A stretch of 22,274 nucleotides of DNA from Chrysomallon squamiferum (lineage: Eukaryota > Mollusca > Gastropoda > Neomphalida > Peltospiridae), in NCBI GenBank assembly GCA_012295275.1, contig CM022679.1, forward strand, positions 436,001 through 458,274, in the 5' to 3' direction. A model generated the notes under the pieces. The model did not search any database and had not been told where the DNA came from. It saw nothing but the letters and a program-made list of their open reading frames with translations. A program made the translations under genes and the position numbers. Of the stretch, positions 8,712 to 17,202 are shown piece by piece. Within the stretch, counting starts at the first letter, position 1, and every line of letters begins with the position of its first letter.

Positions 8712-9055
8712 TGTAACATATAGTTTGATTGGTCAATAAAATGTTCATAACTATAACATGCAATGTGATTTGTAAATCAAGTATGCTTAAACACAATACA
8801 AAAATTGACTGGCTAAAAATTACATACTTACATAAAACACTGTTTCATTGGTCAATAAAGTATAAAAACTTATAAGAAATAGTTAGATTGATTAAAAAGA
8901 TATTAAAATTGTTAGACTGGACAATTAAAATATTTGTAAATATATATAATACAGTACTTGATTAAAATGTATTGTAGTCATTACACATTGTTTGATCAGA
9001 AAAACGTACACTCCACATTATACAGAGTCTGACTGGTTAAATATAATAAAACTAA
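8712..9055 (+). repeat. Old 40-bp tandem repeat, about 9 units
   Basis: GTTTGATTGGTCAATAAA-like cores recur every 30-45 bp followed by AT-rich linkers ending in TAACA or AATACA. The best-preserved copies are near 8723 and 8844. Most others keep only TTTGATT or TTGACTGG. Confidence 0.6.
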
Positions 9056-9658
9056 TTAACTCTAACACAATACAATAAGTGTGTGTTTACCTACTGTGAT
9101 ATACAGTTATTATTTCACTGTTACTAAACTGTAGCATGTAGTTTAATATGCACCAGTGGTTATTGTTAGTAAGTTAGCAAGTTAACACAGCAAAGTGTGT
9201 GTACGTTATAACGTGTAAGAGTAGCTATGTTTACAGAAGAGTTTTGTTATTCTGGTCACACTGACATTACACGAGTAATTTTGTCTCATCTAAATTTAGC
9301 GTTTGACAAAAGTTTGTTTAAAGTTAGAGACAGTTAAAGTCGATGTATGTCAGTGTAGTTGTAGACGTGATCAAACACGTCAGTCTGGAGTGAGTTTGAG
9401 CAAACTGTCACACACCTTAGATATTTGCACCTGTATTTACACCTGAATGTACACCTGCATTTACAGCAGGTGAGTTCAGTTCTTCAGGAAGGTAGAAAAT
9501 TGTTTTTGACAGCTGTGTTTATTTTCACCTGTTTGTTTACTGTGCTGATTTTTATCTGTTTACTAAGTAAACATTAACAGAGGCTGTTAAATGCATTCTG
9601 TTGTTTACCTTACAGAACATTCTTAATTTTAGTTAATACAGCAATCTAGTTTTACACA

Positions 9659-9662
<4 letters not shown>
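9056..9662. other. Non-coding stretch with a 12-bp repeat
   Basis: No supported gene. Three 12-bp CACCTGNATTTA-like copies at about 9429-9466 precede a donor-like CAG|GTGAGT at 9470. Confidence 0.4.

Positions 9663-9727
<65 letters not shown>
9663..9727 (+). repeat. CT microsatellite, about 32 units
   Basis: An uninterrupted (CT)n run of about 65 bp. The reverse-strand Arg-Glu frame is an artefact. Confidence 0.97.
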
Positions 9728-9733
<6 letters not shown>

Positions 9734-9867
9734 TGTTTTATATAACACCAGTTTAATCTTGTATTTCACGCACAAACAGTTTGTAAAACGCAGAACAGAC
9801 AGAGCGAACTGTTTTAAAAGTTTCACACTGAGATAACAAATACTTAGTAACATTACTGTAGTTTTAC

Positions 9868-9930
9868 CAGAACACTAAGCTGCACAGACTCCGTATCCCC
9901 TCCCCCCCCCCTCGGGACTCTAGTCCACAG
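9868..9930 (-). other. Predicted untranslated first exon
   Basis: Inferred only. It starts about 30 bases downstream of the TATA-like box at 9960-9953 and ends at a donor-like TTCTG|GTAAAA at 9868. It contains a C10/G10 run at 9902-9911, whose minus strand is G-rich. No coding frame is proposed. Confidence 0.2.
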
Positions 9931-9952
9931 TTTGTTTGAAACGTCATAAACC

Positions 9953-10006
9953 TCTTTATATTTGCTTTGTACTGACGTCACACGTACACCCCCCCCTGCA
10001 CCGCCC
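9953..10006 (-). promoter_or_regulatory. GC-box / CRE / TATA promoter candidate
   Basis: Reading the minus strand 5' to 3': a GC box GGGCGG (10006-10001), a perfect CRE TGACGTCA (9980-9973) and TATAAAG (9960-9954). This order and spacing match a classical CRE-driven TATA promoter with a start site expected near 9930. A half CRE (TGACGT) follows at about 9945. The segment is also more CpG-rich than its surroundings. A perfect CRE alone could be chance; the ordered trio is less likely to be. Confidence 0.35.
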
Positions 10007-10161
10007 TCGCGGGTTGTTTACACACTGGTATTTGTAACAAGCTCACTTCACGTGTGTTACCAGTCAGTGATTTTAGCGTAACCGTCGTCAGTTTATCATT
10101 CTCTTACGTGATCCAGCAGATCTGTTTAGTAGATGTTACGTGTAGATTATAGCACCGTGGC

Positions 10162-10270
10162 GTTGATTATAGTTGTGTGTTGATTAGCTAGGCTGTGTTG
10201 ATTAGATGATTGTATGTTGATTAGATGACAGTGTGTTGATTATGCAGATTATGTTGATTACGTGACTGTG
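10162..10270 (+). repeat. TGTTGATTA degenerate repeat, about 6 units
   Basis: Units of 18-20 bp each begin TGTTGATTA followed by GATGACAGTG-like sequence. Confidence 0.75.
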
Positions 10271-10562
10271 TATTTATGACGGTGTTAAGTGGGTGATAAA
10301 TTTAAACATGTTCCAAGTTCTCACAGAAAACAGCGGTTATCTTAGAAATCTCGAAACTTGAATCTCAATTAACTCTCAAGTTAACTTTGGTGTTTTAGAA
10401 ATGTCAAAACAATTGACTGCTTGTTGGAAGTGGCTGTAGAAGTAATTGTAACAATACAGTAAAATGAACTTTCTACTTGAAAACACACAGAAGTAGTTAA
10501 AACAAGCAACACTTGAAAACGTCTTTATTATTAACTAGAACATAGAGGTATTTATTAGAGCT

Positions 10563-10645
10563 CTGTTATTTAGTAAAACTATTATTTACTAAAACACTGA
10601 TATAGTAAAACTGCTTTATTTACTAAAACATTGTTATTTACTAGA
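10563..10645 (+). repeat. TTATTTACTAAAAC degenerate repeat
   Basis: About five copies of TTATTTACTAAAAC-like words, some truncated to TAGTAAAACT. Confidence 0.65.
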
Positions 10646-10710
10646 ACAGTGTGTTACATGTAGGAAGACAAATTCTGTTACTTAGTACACTGAACATGTA
10701 CAGTCTGTAC

Positions 10711-10787
10711 TGACTGGGAGCCAGTCTAGTGATATTTAACATATCAGTTTATTGACTGGGAGCAAGTCTAGTAACATTTAACATCTC
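10711..10787 (+). repeat. Tandem duplication, 42-bp period x 2
   Basis: TGACTGGGAGCCAGTCTAG and TGACTGGGAGCAAGTCTAG head two copies that both continue into ATTTAACAT and CTCA/ATCA. Confidence 0.8.
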
Positions 10788-11017
10788 ACTAAGCCCAGAC
10801 ACTTTCTCATTAACACAGTAATTAATCTCCCATTCTAACTGGGTGACAGGTGACATTTAGTAGGTGTCACTAGGTGTTTTATCCTTGTCTGACACAAAGT
10901 AACCCATATATTCTGTACTGAGGTTTTGTCATTCATTCATTCATCCATCCATCATTTAATCCATTCTCTCATGTCTGCTTTATTACCTATAATCAACCAT
11001 TCATCTGTGCATCCATC

Positions 11018-11020
<3 letters not shown>

Positions 11021-11074
<54 letters not shown>
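11021..11074 (+). repeat. CT microsatellite
   Basis: (CT)27, preceded by ATTC/ATCC words near 10930 and followed by CTGT and TATG words. The 128-codon reverse frame over 10993-11379 is low-complexity and is not called as a gene. Confidence 0.97.
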
Positions 11075-11077
<3 letters not shown>

Positions 11078-11402
11078 GTATATTTATTTATGTCTGTCTG
11101 TCTGTATGTATGTATGTGTGTTTTTACTGGAAGAAGTGAAAGACTGTGTGACAATGAATCACTTCCTATCATACAAATGTCACATGTAACTACATCACAG
11201 AGTACTGTGTAAGTATAACATGTATTACACAGAACAAAATCACATTGGAATAAATAAATAAATAAATAAATTAAATAATTAAGACTATAATAAAACATAT
11301 ATTGAAAGAGAATTCTTGTTTTTTTTCTTCTTATTTTTCTTCTTATTGTTATTTTATAACTTTTTCTTCTACTCTTCATTTTAATTTTTAAGAAAAAGAT
11401 TA

Positions 11403-11461
11403 GTTATTGTTATTGTTGTTGTTATTATTTTATTTATTATTACTATTATTATTATTATTAC
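11403..11461 (+). repeat. ATT/GTT trinucleotide repeat
   Basis: An impure (TTA)n/(TTG)n tract. Confidence 0.85.
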
Positions 11462-11585
11462 TTTCTGTATACTGTCTCATGTTAATTTTTTATTAAATAT
11501 GTCAAAATTTAAATTTTGTTGTATAATTCAGTAAATAAATAACAATTTTTAAAAAAAAGTTTAACTTTTTAAATACTGAATTAGA

Positions 11586-11613
11586 TGTGTGTGTGTGCGT
11601 GTGTGTGTGTGTG
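11586..11613 (+). repeat. GT microsatellite
   Basis: A short (GT)n run with one CG interruption. Confidence 0.9.
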
Positions 11614-11750
11614 AAGGTAATAACAGGTACTGATGTGTGATTAGAATCTGACGTGTGCAGTCAGGTGGAACTAACCGTCTCACAAAGTGAGATCAGCTTT
11701 CATCTCACACAATAAGCTGACAGCTCAGATCTCACAGATTACAGGGGACA

Positions 11751-11926
11751 TACAAATGTCACCTCACCTCTCTAATTATCTCTGTACCCACCACCCAGCA
11801 GAACCTCCCCCTCCCACACACACACAGACAGACAGACATACAAATGTGAACATGCCTGTCAGATTATCTCTCCACCTTTCACCGACGAGAACCTCCCTCA
11901 CACACAGACAGACACACAGACAATGG
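11751..11926 (+). repeat. Diverged 88-bp tandem duplication
   Basis: Both copies run in the same order: TACAAATGT, AATTATCTCT/GATTATCTCT, GAACCTCCC, then a CACACAGACAGACA tract. Starts are at 11751 and 11839. They create most of a 121-codon plus frame at 11687-12052, which is therefore unlikely to be a protein. Confidence 0.75.
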
Positions 11927-12029
11927 ATTTATTTATGTAGAAGTATTACAACATCTTTCAAATACATCACGTCAGCTGAACAAAAAAACAGACAAACTGA
12001 ACTGTTATTACCTTCACACACACACTACA

Positions 12030-12086
12030 TTTATTATTATTATTTTTTTTAATTCCTCTTATTATTTATTATTATTATTACTGTAA

Positions 12087-12117
<31 letters not shown>

Positions 12118-12213
12118 TACTACTACCACTACTTTTACTACTATTACTATTACTATTCTTATCTTATTATTACTACTATTATTATTATTATTATTGTTGT
12201 TGTTGTTGTTATT
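12030..12213 (+). repeat. ATT/ACT/GTT trinucleotide array
   Basis: About 180 bp of ATT units with ACT, then GTT variants. Confidence 0.9.
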
Positions 12214-12361
12214 AAATGGTTTGCACTGTTGTGTGTAATTAGAACACAGGATTCAATCTGTCACAGAAACACTGAGCACATGAAACAAATCATTTTCTCA
12301 AGTCATTAGAACGTGAAGCAGTTTACAGGAAGTTACTACACACCAAAAAAATAGTACTCAC

Positions 12362-12449
12362 CCGCTTGATCTGATTGGTTCGTCTAATGGCTCCCATGGC
12401 AGCAACTTTGTATTCCTCCTCCAAGTGACTGTACTGCTGCTGTATTCGA
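12362..12449 (-). CDS. Coiled-coil protein, downstream exon (88 nt)
   Basis: The acceptor is TTTTTGTGTCAG| and the donor CGG|GTGAGTAC. The exon supplies the last base of a Ser codon split with the 35-nt exon, then 29 codons: RIQQQYSHLEEEYKVAAMGA followed by a basic end (IRRTNQIKR). It is charged and Gln/Glu-rich, consistent with a continuing coiled coil. It ends in phase 0, so the gene should go on toward lower coordinates. I could not identify the next exon with confidence; the 10-12.3 kb DNA is mostly repeats. The family is not recognised. Centrosomal, ciliary or other structural coiled-coil proteins would be compatible but are not shown. Confidence 0.75.
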
Positions 12450-13118
12450 CTGACACAAAAATCAATACCAGAAAATATATAAATAATGTCACATACAAAT
12501 AGATGTATTATCTTACAAATATAATGTCATATATCATACATCATGTGTATGTAACATAACATCATGTACATGTATAATATAAAATCATATACAAATAAGA
12601 TATAATGTCAAATATCACATCATACAATCAAAAGATGGATGTTTTATCAAGATTCTGGTTAAGCACCTCCCTGTCTCAGTACAAATAAAAGATATTAAAA
12701 GAGTAACTCATGCCATGTTAACACTAGATTTCTTTTATTTTAACATTACATTTGTTATATACAATCTGTTACTATTAGAATAGCCACATTTATGTTTTAC
12801 ACGTTTATTTAATTTATTTATTTACTTTCAAAGAAGGCAAGCAGCTGCTGAAAATTGTTTTATTTAACAATTTAGTGTTAAAATAAATTTGTCGTTTAGC
12901 GTCGCGAGAGTTACTTCCCTTTATTCAATTGCGTTCATTGGAATTAAAGGAAAAATTCTATTCAGACTGAGACACTTTTTAATCTTATTACAACTAAAGT
13001 ATTTGTATTATTAGTTTGGAGATTGTACGACGTATGTAAACAATGCTGACTTATTACAAAGCAGTAACAAATATGTAAACTGAATATTTATAAAATGTTT
13101 AAACTAAATTCTTCTTAC

Positions 13119-13153
13119 CTGATATTTCTCTTCAGCTGTTCAATTTCTCTTCT
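13119..13153 (-). CDS. Coiled-coil protein, 35-nt middle exon
   Basis: A very short exon between an acceptor preceded by 25 consecutive T (TTTCAG|AGA) and a near-consensus donor, ATCAG|GTAAGAAG. Only one frame is open, RREIEQLKRNI plus two bases. It enters in phase 0, as the upstream 96-nt exon requires, and leaves in phase 2, as the 88-nt exon requires. Residues fit a heptad pattern. Because 35 is not a multiple of three, skipping it would shift the frame of the 88-nt exon. Confidence 0.72.
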
Positions 13154-13156
13154 CTG

Positions 13157-13181
13157 AAAAAAAAAAAAAAAAAAAAAAAAA
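13157..13181 (+). repeat. A25 homopolymer forming a splice pyrimidine tract
   Basis: 25 consecutive A on the plus strand give T25 on the transcribed strand, directly before CAG of the 35-nt exon. A second run of about 22 A lies at 13529-13550 in the adjoining intron. Confidence 0.9.
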
Positions 13182-13959
13182 TTGAATTACAAAATTTTTA
13201 TATATATATATATTTTTTTCATCTTCTTAATGTAAATTTTATCCTGTAAATTTTAGGTTAAAAAATATATTAAAATATTTGATTTAATTACATTTTTTTT
13301 CTAATAATTAAATTAAATAGTGTGATTTGAGATTTATTTTATAAAACAGTGATAAAGTAAATGAAACTAATTTACTAGCAGTACACATTTTACTACATAC
13401 AACACTAATTAAATTTTAAAAATAAAGAATTGCTAATTAATTATTTTAAAACATTTCTCGTTAATAAACACAATATTAAATAATTATTATTATATATAAA
13501 ATATTAGGCCTAATAATTCATTTCTTGTAAAAAAAAAAAAAAAAAAAAAACCCTTAAAAAACACCAAAACAAAAGAAAACTACAGAAACAACAACAAAAT
13601 AAATATTTAGTTTTTTTCTACCATTGTTAACCACACAGCAGACATTAATGTAATAGTAAAATTGTTAAAAAGAAAAAAAAAAAGAAGAATTTTTTAAATT
13701 GATAATGTATCCCAGATCAACAAGGCAAAACCCTTGACCTCATTTCCAGATCTCTGTGAACATTCTGTTTCAGTTTCTAAAACTAAATCTCCATGTCAAC
13801 AAGGGAGATTACTCTAATGCAAACAGTTACAAGAACAAACACACAAACTTTGTTTAATATTTTGAAAAATGAAAATTTTATAATTCCTGTCATAAAGAAG
13901 AAACAAGAACCATAACTCTTTCTTTCTTATCTGCCCTTTCTTTCTACATTTAATTAGAA

Positions 13960-13999
13960 CTCAGTGGTAGAGTCTGACACTCAGTGGTAGAGTCTGACA
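13960..13999 (+). repeat. Perfect 20-bp tandem duplication, tRNA A-box-like
   Basis: CTCAGTGGTAGAGTCTGACA occurs twice back to back. CTCAGTGGTAGAG closely matches the D-arm/A-box of many tRNAs. No convincing B-box follows at tRNA distance, so this looks like a SINE or tRNA-pseudogene fragment, not a functional tRNA. Confidence 0.5.
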
Positions 14000-14121
14000 T
14001 CAAACACACAATTAATGTATTTACCATTCCAACCACTGCTCCATGATTAATAAACAGGTTCTGTGGTATGTGTTTCTGTTTTTACATGATATTTAGCATA
14101 GAAAAGTATCTATGAAAGATT

Positions 14122-14462
14122 TAATCTTTATCATTATTATATTTTATTTCTTAATTTTATTTGTTGTTGCTATTTGGCTTTATTTTATTATTACTAATAT
14201 TACTGTTATTGTTATTACTATTATTTCTGCTGATACTACTACTACTACTAACATTATTACTATAATAACTATAGTTCTTTTTTTGTTTTTATTATTACTT
14301 TGTTGTTGTTATTGCTGTTGTTATTATTTTTGTTTTTGTTACTGTTGTGGTTGTTGTTTTGTTGTCAGTGTCATTGTTACTGTTCTTGTTACTCTTGTTA
14401 TTTTGTAGTTTATTGTTTCAGTTTCTGTTATTGTAATTGTTGTTGTTGTTGTAGTTGCTGAT
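14122..14462 (+). repeat. TTA/TTG-rich trinucleotide tract
   Basis: About 340 bp of interrupted TTA, TTG and TTT words with an ACT block near 14230. It lies in the intron after the 96-nt exon. The 98-codon plus frame here (Ile, Val, Cys-rich) is an artefact. Confidence 0.85.
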
Positions 14463-14473
14463 GTTTTTATTAC

Positions 14474-14569
14474 TTTCTGTATTCCATGGCCGATGTTTTG
14501 CTGCAGTCCGAGTTCTCTTTGTAAAAAGTCCAACTTTCTCTTTTCAGCTTCCAGCAGTCGAAATGTCAC
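14474..14569 (-). CDS. Coiled-coil protein, upstream exon (96 nt)
   Basis: The acceptor TGTGTTTCAG|GTGACA and donor CAGAAA|GTAATA bound exactly 32 codons in phase 0. The translation contains LLEAEKRKLDFLQRELGLQQ (about residues 5-24), with leucines spaced as in a heptad coiled coil, then NIGHGIQK. Joined to the 35-nt and 88-nt exons it gives 73 uninterrupted residues. The frame stays open past the donor into a low-complexity TTG repeat, which I treat as intron. The upstream exon would lie above 15.6 kb and is not identified with confidence. The acceptor itself belongs to the adjoining minisatellite. Confidence 0.75.
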
Positions 14570-14570
14570 C

Positions 14571-15576
14571 TGAAACACATCATAGACAAGTTAACACACT
14601 GAAACACATCATAGACAAGTTAACACACTGAAACACATCATCATAGACAAGTTAACACACTGAAACACACCATAGACAAGTTAACACACTGAAACACATC
14701 ATCATAGACAAGTTAACACACTGAAACACACCATAGACAAGTTAACACACTGAAACACATCATAGACAAGTTAACACACTGAAACACATCATCATAGACA
14801 AGTTAACACACTGAAACACATCATAGACAAGTTAACACACTGAAACACATCATCATAGACAAGTTAACACACTGAAACACATCATAGACAAGTTAACACA
14901 CCATAGACAAGTTAACACACTGAAACACACCATAGACAAGTTAACACACTGAAACACATCATCATAGACAAGTTAACACACTGAAACACACCATAGACAA
15001 GTTAACACATTGAAACACACCATAGACAAGTTAACACACTGAAACACATCATAGACAAGTTAACACACTGAAACACACCATAGACAAGTTAACACACTGA
15101 AACACACCATAGACAAGATAACACACTGAAACACACCATAGACAAGTTAACACACTGAAACACACCATAGACAAGTTAACACACTGAAACACACCATAGA
15201 CAAGTTAACACACTGAAACACACCATAGACAAGTTAACACACTGAAACACACCATAGACAAGTTAACACACTGAAACACATCATAGACAAGTTAACACAC
15301 TGAAACACATGATAGACAAGTTAACACACTGAAACACATCATAGACAAGTTAACACACTGAAACACATCATCATAGACAAGTTAACACATTGAAACACAT
15401 CATAGACAAGTTAACACACTGAAACACATCATAGACAAGTTAACACACTGAAACACATCATAGACAAGTTAACACACTGAAACACACCATAGACAAGTTA
15501 ACACACTGAAACACAACATCATAGACAAGTTAACACACTGAAACACATCAGAGTCAAGTTAACACACTGAAACACA
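14571..15576 (-). repeat. 34-unit minisatellite of splice-acceptor modules
   Basis: I count 34 copies of GACAAGTTAACACAC (plus strand; a few carry one or two substitutions) in units of 29 bp, or 32 bp with an extra CAT. On the transcribed minus strand each full unit contains GTTAAC (branch-point-like) and, 21 nt after its A, TGTGTTTCAG (acceptor-like). The array starts at the first intron base of the 96-nt exon, so the copy used as the real acceptor is the last unit. Three unit types (ATCATAG, ACCATAG, ATCATCATAG linkers) are clustered: a run of seven ACCATAG units lies at about 15070-15250. One unit near 14899 has lost the acceptor part. Units near 15009 and 15389 have AG changed to AA. Confidence 0.95.
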
Positions 15577-15794
15577 AACACACGCACTTCTGTATCAGTG
15601 ATGATGAGTTTTGTAGAAAGATGATCTGAGAAAGAATCTGCTGCATAACCAGCATGTAGTTAAAAAAACATTCCTTCTCATAAACAGCAAAACACTTACC
15701 ACGACATTTGAAAAATGTTTAAGAGAACTGGTTGGAACTGGATTTTACTCAGGTGTGTTTTTGTTAGGTGTTAGAATGGGATATTACCCAGAGC

Positions 15795-15863
15795 ATGTGT
15801 TACAGAGGACTGAACACGGGTCCTGTCAAGTCTGAGATAATCACTCTAACCACAGGACTACAG
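15795..15863 (-). mobile_element. tRNA-derived SINE head (decayed)
   Basis: The minus strand has an A-box-like TGGTTAGAGTGATT (15852-15839) and a B-box-like GTGTTCAGTCC (15817-15807), about 21 bp apart. These are the internal RNA polymerase III promoter boxes. No complete cloverleaf forms. The SINE body probably continues toward 15.66 kb. Confidence 0.5.
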
Positions 15864-15876
15864 TTTGCCATGGAGA

Positions 15877-16560
15877 CAGTGAGAGATGTTTACGTACAGA
15901 CAGTTTACACACCAGTGTAAACACAGTGATATGAGATCAATGATGGTTGATGTTTTCTCTATCAACATTTCACAAAGAGTTCAGATTCCCTGTCACCCAT
16001 ATTGATTCAGATCTCATCTCAAGTCTTCACCAAACAAAAATTACATTTTAAAACTGATGTTTGAAAAGAAAAGTTTTTTTTTATAAAACGGACTAAATTA
16101 TATACAATACAAAACAACAGTTTACAACTTTGACAAAACAATACAGTGCAGAATGTCTCTTTCAGTCACAAACTGTTTAAAAATTTCAAGATTTTAAAAA
16201 TATAAAAAATGTAATTTATATTTCTTCTTGATAATGTAATCATTTTTCACAAGTTTAATTTTGATGATAAACATCTAAGATTTCTGTGAAATTTGCTTAT
16301 GAAAATAGCTTTATTTATTTCACATACTAATTTATTAAAAAAATAAAAATAAAAAACATGAAACAAAGAAGACAAAAGCATCCTAGAGTGTTTTCAGTTT
16401 TATCAGAATGAGGTTTGAAGTTTTAGTTTTTTGTAACAGAAACAGAGAAGAAGCAGACAGTGACGACTTGGTTAGAAGTCTCTGATTTTACAAGTCAAAC
16501 AACTTTCTCATTCACCTAATCCCTGCAGAGCTGATTTTATAATATTTCACAAACAATGAA
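15877..16560. other. AT-rich non-coding stretch
   Basis: No supported exon, RNA or clear repeat beyond short A and T runs. Confidence 0.5.
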
Positions 16561-16595
16561 TGTGACAGACAAACTCACCCTCTCAGTCTGTCACA
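16561..16595 (+). other. Perfect 10-bp hairpin
   Basis: TGTGACAGAC (16561-16570) and GTCTGTCACA (16586-16595) are exact reverse complements around a 15-nt pyrimidine-rich loop. The loop contains a minus-strand donor-like GGGTGAGTTT. Confidence 0.55.
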
Positions 16596-16721
16596 CAATA
16601 AAACAGTTTTCATTGCAGTTGCTGTTATTTTTATTGTTGTTATTGCACAGCTAGTCTGAAGTCAAATAAAAACTTCGTTAAACATGTTACTAATTATAAC
16701 CTGACTGTCATCCTAATCCTG

Positions 16722-16946
16722 GTGACAGCTGAATGTTGTCTGAGGTTACAACCTCAACCTCTGATTAAGTATTGTATTTGTAATACTGACAAAACTGGAG
16801 ATGAATATTATTATATATTTGAATGTAATGATTCTATGTTATTAAATGTGAGAAAAGGAATAGCAAATAAATACATGAGACATCCAAATATATATTCATC
16901 TAGTAATGTGTTTAATAGTAAAGATATGATTAGTTATGTCTGTTAA
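16722..16946 (+). pseudogene. LINE reverse transcriptase C-terminal fragment
   Basis: A 74-codon frame contains CNTDKTGDEYYYIFEC (residues 20-35) followed by a basic segment and RHPNIYSSSNVF. This resembles the Cys-rich tail after the reverse transcriptase domain of non-LTR elements in invertebrates, usually C-x2-C, then GDE-x-H, then C. Here the first pair reads C-x-C and the His position is Tyr, consistent with decay. No reverse transcriptase catalytic core or endonuclease lies upstream, so only the 3' end remains, as expected of a 5'-truncated LINE. Assignment is from memory of the pattern, not a search. Confidence 0.5.
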
Positions 16947-17202
16947 TAAGAAATGTATGTGAGAGAGTATGTTCTCCATGTTAAACTTCCATGCACATGC
17001 ATTTCAATTTTGTTATTATTTATCTGTACTTCACTATTCTATGTGTTGTGTGATCTTTGCTGGTGTCATTGTTTCAGTCTGTATAATCAAGTTTGAAAAG
17101 ATGTTCACAGAGACTTAAAACATGTTACTCCTGTAACAAACTATTATCTCTAATCCTAAATCTTTGTAAAAATCCTGAAGCTGTTGCAGATCAGTAAATA
17201 GT

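Noticed and set aside
10993-11379. 128-codon minus frame
   Set aside because: It is made of a CT microsatellite, AT-rich sequence and GA-rich sequence. There is no recognisable protein segment.
11687-12052. 121-codon plus frame rich in Thr, His and Pro
   Set aside because: It arises from an 88-bp duplication with CACAGACA microsatellites and ends in an ATT repeat.
14112-14408. 98-codon plus frame rich in Ile, Val, Leu and Cys, resembling a membrane protein
   Set aside because: Its hydrophobicity comes from TTA/TTG/TTT repeats inside an intron of the minus-strand gene.
14571-15576. CRISPR-like repeat/spacer structure
   Set aside because: Linkers are 0-3 bp variants of one sequence rather than unique spacers. 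It is a minisatellite.
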